Shown here: positions 1-6,782 of the stretch, one piece after another
Numbering within the stretch: the stretch's first letter is position 1
How the letters are laid out: each line of letters opens with the position of its first letter
Assembly (NCBI GenBank): GCA_934316925.1
Contig: CAKREC010000022.1
Location: 1-33,941, forward strand
From: an uncultured Eubacterium sp.
GTDB lineage: Bacteria; Bacillota; Clostridia; Lachnospirales; Lachnospiraceae
Reading direction: 5' to 3'
Length of the DNA stretch: 33,941 bases
Program-made: the position numbers and the translations under genes
Notes under the pieces: generated by a model
Databases searched by the model: none
Told to the model about the DNA's origin: nothing
The model's input: the letters and a program-made list of their open reading frames with translations, nothing else

Positions 1-416
1 AATACATCTGCGTCCTTAATATCCTGAGACACTTCCAACTTTCCTGCCATCTCTACCCACTCTGCTGTATTTTTCGAAATTGCTTTCACCTGTCCCTCGA
101 GACGTCTGTTACACTCAAACAAAATTTCATTTTCCTGAAGTATCATGCGGTATAAACTATATATAATCTCCGCAATCGTGCGCATCTTCATATAGCCATC
201 CAAAGAACAGCATTTCAAAAAATAATAGTAATTCAGCCAGAAATCTGAATAAAACAACAACAGTTTCTCTTCTTTTTCTTTCTTTTGAAAAACAGGAATC
301 TCTGGCAATATCTTTTGTATTTCAGCATCATGACTGAATAATAATCGAGCTTTTATAAAGGCACTTCTTGCCGGTTCACTTCCCTTTTCTGCCAATTCAA
401 AATTTAGGTAAACAAA
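1..416 (-). pseudogene. Partial open frame running off the left edge, unknown function
   Basis: Read on the minus strand, the stretch from 416 to 1 has no stop codon in the frame that directly follows the TGA of the neighbouring 151-aa gene, and it continues past the window edge. The predicted ~138 residues are helical and charged, with an aromatic patch (FWLNYYYFLK) in the middle. No convincing start codon with a ribosome binding site lies at its 5' end; the first in-frame ATG is deep inside. It may be the C-terminal part of a gene whose 5' end was lost, or of a gene with a weak start. The helical profile is reminiscent of the C-terminal half of some nucleotidyltransferase-fold proteins, but I cannot support that from motifs. 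Function unknown. Confidence 0.4.
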
Positions 417-872
417 TCACAATTCTATCAGTATTCCTGACAATTCGCCATCTTTTACTGCCATACAAATGTTATTTGCAATGAAATACCACTCTTTAAC
501 TGGCCTTATGTCCTCCCTCATTATAGCAAAATATTTCTTCTTTGGATCCCAAACCGTTCTTCCCTTAAATCCGATCTCATATGCGATGCCAGAAGCATAC
601 GTTTTATCATCTTCCAGAAAAAGGCGTGCCCCCGCCACACACGAAATCTCATCAAACGATATCTTCTCCGCTTTTGCTAACTCACCAATATATCCCGATA
701 CTCCCATTACTCTTTTGGACGCTATATCAAAATCAATTGTTACATACAAATCGTCAATCGCCAGACTTCCATCGGTGCAGCAGTTCTCCATATGCAAGCT
801 GTATTCTGCCTCATCGTATACACATACGCTTTCAAAATCTGTTTCCGCTATCTTCTCTGTTACAAATTTCAT
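417..872 (-). CDS. Hypothetical protein, 151 aa
   Basis: A 151-residue frame with a plausible ribosome binding site (AAGGA, six bases before the ATG). I do not recognise the family. The sequence is acidic, probably beta-rich, with no signal peptide or membrane segment, so it is likely cytoplasmic. The following open frame (416 to 1) is in the same reading frame, separated only by this gene's TGA, so the two could be parts of one original gene or simply adjacent. The 147-bp gap on its 5' side (873-1019) carries an inverted repeat (CAAATTC at 911-917 and GAATTTG at 926-932) but no clear promoter. The gene sits in the A+T-rich left accessory segment. Confidence 0.6.
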   Translation of the reverse strand: MKFVTEKIAETDFESVCVYDEAEYSLHMENCCTDGSLAIDDLYVTIDFDIASKRVMGVSGYIGELAKAEKISFDEISCVAGARLFLEDDKTYASGIAYEIGFKGRTVWDPKKKYFAIMREDIRPVKEWYFIANNICMAVKDGELSGILIEL

Positions 873-1019
873 GCTTGATCCTTTTGTTGTTTTCTTTAGG
901 GAATGTGTATCAAATTCGTATCACAGAATTTGAATATTCTTCGTCCATCTATCAATTAGCATAACATTAATTTACCTTCTAAACAACTTTGTATGAATAT
1001 TGATACTAAAATTTCTTTT

Positions 1020-2480
1020 TTAATTCAAGTTAAATCTTGAAAATTTGTTAATTCGTTTAATGCGCTTTATCATCTTTCTTTCATACTTTTTTAAGTACAA
1101 TTCTAACAAAAACGCTCTCACAAGTTCATAATCCAGCATTGCAGATGCATCAAAAATTTCTCTTGTAGTTTGCGATTCTGAATAATACCTTACTTCACCA
1201 TTATTATCTTCAACCGGTTTGATAAACCAATTTTTATACCATTCTTCCATACTACTTTTACAAAAGAATTCCATTCTCTTATATTCTTTATCATCAATGC
1301 CTGGAATCCAAAAGTGAGCAACTCTTGTTAACATTGTTTGATGATCTATCAAATAAATATTTGAACGACTCAAAGCAGATTTTTTAAATTCTTCCTCCAG
1401 CTTTGACAACTTTTGAAATTCTACTTTCATGTCATCTAAATTAGAGAATTCACGCATCCTATCATCAGAATACCAATAACCGAATTTATTTTTGTCCTCA
1501 AATTCAATTTTGGTCTTGTTAAGGTAACACTGCTTACCACTTAACTCAGATGCACCATTTTGTAAAATGAAACATTTACGTTCAGCAATAATGTCAATAT
1601 TTTTCTCAAGCGAACAACTTATTCCCCTTAAAATATTCAACAATTTTTCTTCCATCTGTACTAATTCTTTAAATCGTTCTGCACGCAGTTCGAAATAACC
1701 GTTCGCTTTATGTCTAATATCAAAGACGATATATCCTAATGAACATAATACCACTAGGACCTCAAATATATCCAAGAATTGACTCGGTGTGATTCCACTT
1801 TGCAATATCGTACCTACTAAACTTTCACAAACAAGCAAAATATCTGTTTTATAATATACATACAGAGAAACTAATCCTAAAATCAAATGCACAATTGTAG
1901 CACTGAAGAAAAATCTTATAATATTTTTCGCCATAGAGATTATATTCTCTAACGACAATTTTCTTACCCATTTTATCTTTGTAGCATCTTCTCTAAATGA
2001 ATATCTTACTTTTAAAATATCAAATCTTACCCAATCTAAAAAATATGAAATATCAGCCTTACATTTTATATACCACAATGTAATTCCTTGATATTCTAAA
2101 CTTTTCTGGTGCTTCTTACCTAATATAATTCCATCAATTCTATTAACGCATCCTTCCAAGCATCCTATTACTATTACCATCATTGTTGTGAAAATCGCAA
2201 GCGCTATAACAAACAAAAAACATAACGCCAAATAAAAAAGCACTGCATTAATCACTCGAATCTGCGTAACATTGCACATATCGATGAGTTGTTCCCAATA
2301 TTCTTTCGTGCATACAATCTCTATCAAACATTTAAATAGCATTTTTATTCCATTACCTAGCAACGTAAAGAACCACTTTGCTATCCATACAAATACATTT
2401 AATACGAATAGTGCAAAAAGCAAAGTAATTAACAATAAAATTATACAATGTTTTTTCATAAAACCTTTTATCTTATCCAT
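1020..2480 (-). CDS. Multi-pass membrane protein of unknown function, 486 aa
   Basis: I chose the ATG at 2480 (MDKIKGF...) because AAGAAGG lies about 10 bases upstream; the ATG 42 bases further up has no such site. The N-terminal half has about four to five hydrophobic segments: residues ~12-40, a long one at ~75-110, and two around ~190-260. The C-terminal ~230 residues are soluble and charged, with a predicted helical stretch after the last membrane segment and several tryptophans. No enzymatic motif is visible. It is followed leftward by a small hypothetical gene and preceded by a broken DUF1016 gene. Low G+C and membrane topology beside nuclease remnants would fit an accessory or defence-associated effector, but that is inference from position only. 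Confidence 0.7.
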   Translation of the reverse strand: MDKIKGFMKKHCIILLLITLLFALFVLNVFVWIAKWFFTLLGNGIKMLFKCLIEIVCTKEYWEQLIDMCNVTQIRVINAVLFYLALCFLFVIALAIFTTMMVIVIGCLEGCVNRIDGIILGKKHQKSLEYQGITLWYIKCKADISYFLDWVRFDILKVRYSFREDATKIKWVRKLSLENIISMAKNIIRFFFSATIVHLILGLVSLYVYYKTDILLVCESLVGTILQSGITPSQFLDIFEVLVVLCSLGYIVFDIRHKANGYFELRAERFKELVQMEEKLLNILRGISCSLEKNIDIIAERKCFILQNGASELSGKQCYLNKTKIEFEDKNKFGYWYSDDRMREFSNLDDMKVEFQKLSKLEEEFKKSALSRSNIYLIDHQTMLTRVAHFWIPGIDDKEYKRMEFFCKSSMEEWYKNWFIKPVEDNNGEVRYYSESQTTREIFDASAMLDYELVRAFLLELYLKKYERKMIKRIKRINKFSRFNLN

Positions 2481-2557
2481 GTAACCATTACCTTCTTCTC
2501 TTGTGCTAGAAACAATCTGCATCTAATTGTTCTAAGATAACATCATCAGATAATATC

Positions 2558-2752
2558 CTATTCTTTCCGCTGCTCTAACTGTTCCCTTGCATTAGCTATT
2601 GCCAATGACAATTTCTTTCCTATATTCCAATATAACGTGATAACTGAGGTACTTACTTTCAGCCTTACCTCATTCTTGGCATCATAAATCATTGTAGATA
2701 CGTCAGAAAAAATAGTCTCTACATCTGTCCCTTTCATTAATTCCTCAGGCAT
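2558..2752 (-). pseudogene. Truncated DUF1016 (YhcG-type) nuclease, N-terminal stub of 64 aa
   Basis: This short frame has a good ribosome binding site (GAAAGGAG before the ATG at 2752). It matches the N-terminal part of DUF1016 proteins: a helix ending in a motif like VSTSVITLYWNIGKKLS (residues ~33-49), comparable to the LYWEIG motif of that family. It stops after 64 residues, whereas a full family member (for example the one at 5655-6728) has about 350 and carries a C-terminal PD-(D/E)XK nuclease domain that is absent here. It is therefore a remnant of a second, unrelated-allele DUF1016 gene. The downstream membrane protein gene starts 77 bp after its stop. Confidence 0.6.
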
Positions 2753-2768
2753 CTAATTCTCCTTTCTC

Positions 2769-2794
2769 AAAAGTGGCGACGTGTCGCCACTTTT
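2769..2794. repeat. 26-bp palindrome beside the DUF1016 remnant
   Basis: Twelve-base arms AAAAGTGGCGAC and GTCGCCACTTTT are separated by GT. The palindrome lies 17 bp upstream of the start of the DUF1016 stub. The arms end in a run of A or T on either side, so it could act as a bidirectional terminator. Its GCGAC/GTCGC inner arm resembles the TTCGAC/GTCGAA palindromes found inside the intact DUF1016 gene at 6402-6469. Confidence 0.75.
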
Positions 2795-2854
2795 CACAAA
2801 AACATACCTGTGTTTTCATTCTTAATACTCATGCTTTATTTGCTGTAATCAGCA

Positions 2855-3288
2855 ATGCCTAATACTGATTTTATCTCAAATCTTTTAGATATTAAAGACC
2901 CAATTGTTGAAAATGTAGAGCTTTTTACATCCGAAGTCTATATTTATTTTAAATTAAAATATCGCGACTGTGTTTGTCCAGTTTGTGGTGCCATTACAAA
3001 CAAAATTCATGATTGATCCCCCCATCTGCCTAAAGTTTTATCCATTGATGAATTTAAAGGAAAAGCCGGTGGTCAATATATTTTAAATGCATTTGATTGT
3101 CCTTATTTCAATGGATTTACAGAAGGATGCAATAATAAAATCAAGGTGATAAAACGAAACGCTTATGGCTATCGAAATTTTAAGAACTTTAGAAACAGAA
3201 TCCTTTTATCTACTACATAAAAAGTAGGTGCAGAATCTTTCTGCACCTACCAATAAATCTTTTTTACCCCCACTCTTGACAAAGAGCC
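2855..3288 (+). mobile_element. Relic ISL3-family element with two internal deletions
   Basis: Aligns base by base with the complete element at 11394-12640 but lacks two internal blocks, corresponding to about 11554-11827 and 11881-12426 of the full copy. The homology begins exactly at the transposase start codon, so the left inverted repeat is missing, while the right end and its terminal repeat (ending GAGCC at 3288) are kept. The remaining reading frame gives 55 residues, including the first CPVCG zinc motif, then a TGA at the first deletion. Scattered substitutions relative to the full copy show that it is an older, diverged copy and not a recent deletion product of that copy. It cannot encode a transposase, but its right end might still be recognised in trans. 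Confidence 0.85.
3224..3250 (+). terminator. Hairpin terminator at the end of the relic transposase
   Basis: Twelve-base stem GTAGGTGCAGAA/TTCTGCACCTAC with a three-base loop, followed a few bases later by a T run. Identical to the hairpin after the intact transposase at 12576-12602. Confidence 0.7.
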
Positions 3289-3354
3289 AAAAAACCTTTA
3301 CCGTCCTTTCACAACCCGAAGTAACCTCGACTTCGCTCCCGCTCCATCTCGGTC

Positions 3355-3377
3355 GCGGGCATTCGATAAATGCCCGC
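3355..3377. repeat. GC-rich hairpin between relic IS and tuf-end copy
   Basis: Nine-base perfect stem GCGGGCATT/AATGCCCGC with the loop CGATA, in a G+C-rich ~97-bp stretch (3289-3385) that has no counterpart beside the intact tuf. This stretch may be what originally lay downstream of tuf. No T run follows directly, so its role is unclear. Confidence 0.6.
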
Positions 3378-3385
3378 ATAGGCGG

Positions 3386-3520
3386 CAAAAAAGGGACCTT
3401 CAAGCAAGCTTGAAAGTCCCTTTTATCATCGCCTATATGGCGCTTATCTCATTGCTTTCGCGTAGATTACTCGATGATTGTAGCAACACGGCCTGAACCT
3501 ACTGTACGTCCACCTTCGCG
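3386..3520 (-). repeat. Direct repeat copy 1: tuf terminator plus last ~52 bp of tuf
   Basis: 134 of 135 bases match 12641-12775. The copy includes the tuf terminator hairpin (3393-3420), the tuf stop codon region and the codons for the C-terminal end of EF-Tu. Homology stops abruptly at 3520, in the middle of the tuf reading frame, so this is a pseudogene fragment and not a second tuf. It forms the left boundary of the defence-like island. Confidence 0.95.
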
Positions 3521-3627
3521 ATATCAGACCGGTGTATTGCAGTGTGCAACTGGTGATTTTTCGTGTGATTTGTGGGAGAAAATCCAGATTTTCCGTTGTG
3601 TCCGTGTGGTTTTTAGAGATTTTGTTA

Positions 3628-4761
3628 TCATTGCGTTGCTTCTATAATAAATTTATTTGTCAATTCATTATATATAGCATTTTCTAACTTTGTTTTTAAT
3701 AGACGAATATTGTCATATCGGTCTACATTCTTTAAAAACCACTCTAATATATCCGTATCTTCTATTGCCTTTTTTTCATCTTCTTCAAGTCTTTCAATAA
3801 CCTTATCATACCATGCTCTAATAATTATTTCTTTCTGTGTTTTTTCTAACTGTTCGAATTCAATGCAACAACCTATTCTCGAATACATAGCCGGACCTAA
3901 TATACGCTTTATCTCTTCCTCACTGTTAAAATTACATGTACACAAAAATATGGTATCTTTCAAATCTACATTATAATTTGAATCCACGTATTTTCCTTCA
4001 TCAAATAATTCATAAAATGCATTATAAAAAATAGGATTCACCTTATCGAACTCGTCAATTAATATTACATTAGATTCTCTTCCGAGCATATCTTTTGCTA
4101 AGCTGCTTTTCGCATGTCCTGCACCAAAAACATAATTATGAGCTTCTTCTGTCTGCATCATGGAAAATTGAACCCTAAGAAGCTCTCCACCTAAACTTCT
4201 ACTAATACTTTTTGCTGACTCTGTTTTTCCGACACCCGAAGGTCCATATAACATTAAAACAACTGGTTTTTCTTTTTTTTCAGCTGTTAGTCTATATAAT
4301 CCACTAATCATTTGCTGTTTACAATTTTTCTGTCCCAACACATTTTTACAAAGATCACCATAAACTTTTTTTAGCATCTCTCTGTCCACAACAGGATATT
4401 TTGAACTCTTGTACTCAATATTATCATAATAAGCTTCCAGAGATGCTCGTACTCTTTTAGGAGGATTTTGTATTAACAAAAGTTCTATATCATGATTTAA
4501 ACTCACTATGTTACTAAAATTCGATAATACATGTTCAAGAACTGACGCATAATCATCTGCACGTACAACACATGCTTCTACGTCTATTCTATGATACAGT
4601 CCATCCTCGCCTACTCCTGATTCATTTGGTCTCAAACGTGCATTATAATGTTGAATCAATTCCATAAACGGAACCACTTCTTCAAAATCTTCTGTTTCTT
4701 GTTCAACAATCTCTTCGAAATCCCTTCTAGAACCATAAAAAATAATAATTCTATCAACCAT
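3628..4761 (-). CDS. AAA+ ATPase related to Clp C-terminal ATPase domains
   Basis: A 377-residue protein whose second half is a single AAA+ module: Walker A GPSGVGKT at residues 173-180, Walker B ILIDEFDK at 233-240, a sensor-1-like CTCNF around 274-278 and an arginine-finger-like SRI near 294-296. The pattern resembles the second ATPase domain of ClpA/ClpB/ClpX-type unfoldases. The first ~130 residues match no domain I know and may bind a partner or substrate. No protease-docking IGF-type loop is evident. The start codon overlaps the end of the DUF6414-like gene by 8 bp, with AGGTG about 10 bases upstream, implying translational coupling and a shared complex. Role inferred: energy-dependent remodelling within a defence or stress module. 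The 107 bp downstream (3521-3627) contain only a weak hairpin (3578-3593). Confidence 0.8.
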   Translation of the reverse strand: MVDRIIIFYGSRRDFEEIVEQETEDFEEVVPFMELIQHYNARLRPNESGVGEDGLYHRIDVEACVVRADDYASVLEHVLSNFSNIVSLNHDIELLLIQNPPKRVRASLEAYYDNIEYKSSKYPVVDREMLKKVYGDLCKNVLGQKNCKQQMISGLYRLTAEKKEKPVVLMLYGPSGVGKTESAKSISRSLGGELLRVQFSMMQTEEAHNYVFGAGHAKSSLAKDMLGRESNVILIDEFDKVNPIFYNAFYELFDEGKYVDSNYNVDLKDTIFLCTCNFNSEEEIKRILGPAMYSRIGCCIEFEQLEKTQKEIIIRAWYDKVIERLEEDEKKAIEDTDILEWFLKNVDRYDNIRLLKTKLENAIYNELTNKFIIEATQ

Positions 4762-5563
4762 TTATCTCAACACCTGCTAATAACACATCATACACATCTA
4801 GTTCCTTATAATACTCATCCGACAAGTTTTCTTTATTATCCTTTGTATATTCCGGATTATCTTTTAACGTTGAATTTTCATCCATCTCAAATTCCCCATT
4901 AAAATTTAATTTAGCTAAATTGCTTTTTCCTACTCTAATACCATAAATAGACATATCCATTTTCAAAAGATCCGGAGCTTTATAATTATTTTTAAAGGCT
5001 TTAATATTAAATCTAAAAATTACTTTTTCGTTCTCTTTTTCTCCTAAAAATTCATAGTATCCTTTTGCATTCTTCATCGCATTATCCAATTTGTCCATGG
5101 CAATATTAAATTCACCTGCTGGTACTAATGATCCGCTTTTAAGCATTGATAAATACGGTGAAATCAACGCAATATATGATAAAGAATCTTTTGGGGCACT
5201 AATTGTATACCCCGAAAAATTTTCAATTATTTTTTTCTCTGGCTCTGTTTGTTTTTCTACTGAATATTGTTCCACCAAATCTATAAAATCTGTTAATATT
5301 GTATTTTTCACAATATTTTTAGCCATCTCATTAGAATTAAATGATGCTCCTATTGACGCTCCTACTGATGCGGATCCCTCAAATCCCATTAGAGCTCTAA
5401 AGACTCCACTCAAACCAATTCCAACTTTCGCACCTAATTCTGTTTTTCCGTTTTCCTGACTTTGATTAAGCAATTTCGTAGTCTTTTCTAATTGACCTCC
5501 TGCCACTATTTGTACAAAATCAGTCACGGAATCTTCATCAAAATACACGATCTTACATAGCAT
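4754..5563 (-). CDS. DUF6414-like protein, partner of the AAA+ ATPase
   Basis: A 269-residue protein with a strong ribosome binding site (AAGGAG, 8 bases before ATG). The opening residues IVYFDEDSVTDFVQIVAGG match the tyrosine-Leu/Phe-Asp-Glu start typical of DUF6414 proteins, where an N-terminal beta strand is followed by a helix. Residues ~50-80 are rich in Gly, Ala and Ser (VGIGLSG...GSASVGASIGASF), which could be a membrane-active or flexible segment. The C-terminal third is charged. Biochemical function is unknown for this family. The 8-bp overlap with the downstream AAA+ gene suggests that the two act together. Assignment to DUF6414 is from memory of the N-terminal pattern and should be treated as likely but not certain. 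Confidence 0.65.
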   Translation of the reverse strand: MLCKIVYFDEDSVTDFVQIVAGGQLEKTTKLLNQSQENGKTELGAKVGIGLSGVFRALMGFEGSASVGASIGASFNSNEMAKNIVKNTILTDFIDLVEQYSVEKQTEPEKKIIENFSGYTISAPKDSLSYIALISPYLSMLKSGSLVPAGEFNIAMDKLDNAMKNAKGYYEFLGEKENEKVIFRFNIKAFKNNYKAPDLLKMDMSIYGIRVGKSNLAKLNFNGEFEMDENSTLKDNPEYTKDNKENLSDEYYKELDVYDVLLAGVEING

Positions 5564-5654
5564 TACATTTTCTCCTTATTTCAAGCACATGAACCTATTA
5601 TCATTCAAGTGTATCATATAGTCCCATATCTCTCTGAGATTTTTGAAAATTTTA

Positions 5655-6728
5655 TTATTGCACATCCATTCCCATCTCCGCCATTTCTTTCAACATAAAC
5701 TCTTCCAGCTTCTTCTTATCTGGCAAATGTAACATATATGTTGAAACAAACAATTGATTGTCCATTCCTGACAGAGCATATTCTACCATTTGTGAACCTT
5801 TATCTGTACAAAGTAAAATTCCTACAGGCGGATTATCTCCTAGCGTCATCTCATTCTTTTTATAATAACCAACATATGCATTTAGCTGTCCCAAATCCTC
5901 ATGCTTAAATTCATCGTTTTTCAACTCGATAATTACATTGCAATGTAAAAGTCGATTATAAAATACTAAATCAATAAAATAATATTTATCATCAATAACT
6001 ATTCGTTTCTGTCTTGCCTCAAAACAAAATCCTTGTCCCAGTTCAAGCATGAATTCCTGTAAATGATCCATAAGTGCTTGTTCTAAATCTGATTCTGAAA
6101 CAGCATCTTTTGCATCAAGCCCAAGAAACTCAAATGTAAATGGATCTTTAATTGTTAACGTATTGCTTTCTTTTGAATTAATCGCTGTTTGCTTTAATAA
6201 CGCTTCTGGATTTCTGCTTATACCAGCACGGACATACAAATTTGATTTTATCTGTCTACGCAGTTCCCGAACACTCCAATTACATTTTATACATTCCATT
6301 TCGTAAAAAAATCTTTCAAATGGATCTTCAAGTGCCATAATTTCTCGAATATGTGAAAATGATAAGTTATTTATTAACTGTTCTGGATCTGTTACAAAAA
6401 GGTTCGACGCTGTCGAACTTTTTTCAAAATTAGGCAAGTTAAATTGGTTCGACACTGTCGAACCAATTTGCGGATACTGCAAATAAAACTGCCGGCATGC
6501 CTTAAATAATGTTACATTCATCCCTCTCTCAGAAATTTCATTTTCTAAATTTCTAAGAAGACGTGTTCCATATTCAGCTCGATCACTACCATCCTGTTCA
6601 TACTCAACAATATAATACCCTATTGCCCAATTTCTTAATGTAAGCAATTGATTTACTGCACTTTTAGCTGCATTGCCAGCTTTATTATTTATTTTCTTTA
6701 TGCTGTCTGCTAGTAATTCAAATTCCAT
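5655..6728 (-). CDS. DUF1016 / YhcG-type PD-(D/E)XK nuclease, 357 aa
   Basis: The N-terminal half contains the DUF1016 helical region (LLTLRNWAIGYYIVEYE, then FYLQYPQIGST). The C-terminal half is a PD-(D/E)XK nuclease fold with D253 (FIDLVFYN) and E268-x-K270 (IIELK), followed by a QLNAYVGYY helix typical of the family. Members are found widely in defence and mobile regions and are presumed DNA nucleases. I use the ATG at 6728; a longer frame from a TTG at 6755 would place the start inside the GAGAAGG sequence itself, although that sequence is rather far (about 17 bases) from the ATG. The linker between the two halves is encoded by two palindromes (6402-6418, 6441-6469). The gene lies 54 bp after the McrC-like gene, so probably the same operon. 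Confidence 0.85.
   Translation of the reverse strand: MEFELLADSIKKINNKAGNAAKSAVNQLLTLRNWAIGYYIVEYEQDGSDRAEYGTRLLRNLENEISERGMNVTLFKACRQFYLQYPQIGSTVSNQFNLPNFEKSSTASNLFVTDPEQLINNLSFSHIREIMALEDPFERFFYEMECIKCNWSVRELRRQIKSNLYVRAGISRNPEALLKQTAINSKESNTLTIKDPFTFEFLGLDAKDAVSESDLEQALMDHLQEFMLELGQGFCFEARQKRIVIDDKYYFIDLVFYNRLLHCNVIIELKNDEFKHEDLGQLNAYVGYYKKNEMTLGDNPPVGILLCTDKGSQMVEYALSGMDNQLFVSTYMLHLPDKKKLEEFMLKEMAEMGMDVQ
6402..6469. repeat. Two palindromes inside the DUF1016 gene
   Basis: The first has GTTCGAC/GTCGAAC arms around a three-base loop (6402-6418). The second has 13-base perfect arms AAATTGGTTCGAC/GTCGAACCAATTT around ACT (6441-6469). They share the same core and are in frame, encoding Ser-Thr-Val/Ala-Ser-Asn in the protein linker. 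In mRNA they would form strong hairpins between the two protein domains. Confidence 0.8.
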
Positions 6729-6782
6729 ATTAATTGTTATATTTTCCCTTCTCAAATAAATATTTTTATTGGTCTTTTATAT

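Noticed and set aside
3206..3413. Short frames on both strands over the relic IS end and tuf terminator copy
   Set aside because: They cross hairpins and repeat junctions and lack start signals.
3386..3520. A second tuf gene
   Set aside because: Only ~52 bp of the coding end is present and the frame is lost at 3521, so it is a fragment from duplication.
5564..5654. Separate promoter for the DUF6414/AAA+ pair
   Set aside because: TATGAT- and GATAAT-like boxes exist but with no acceptable -35 at 16-18 bases.
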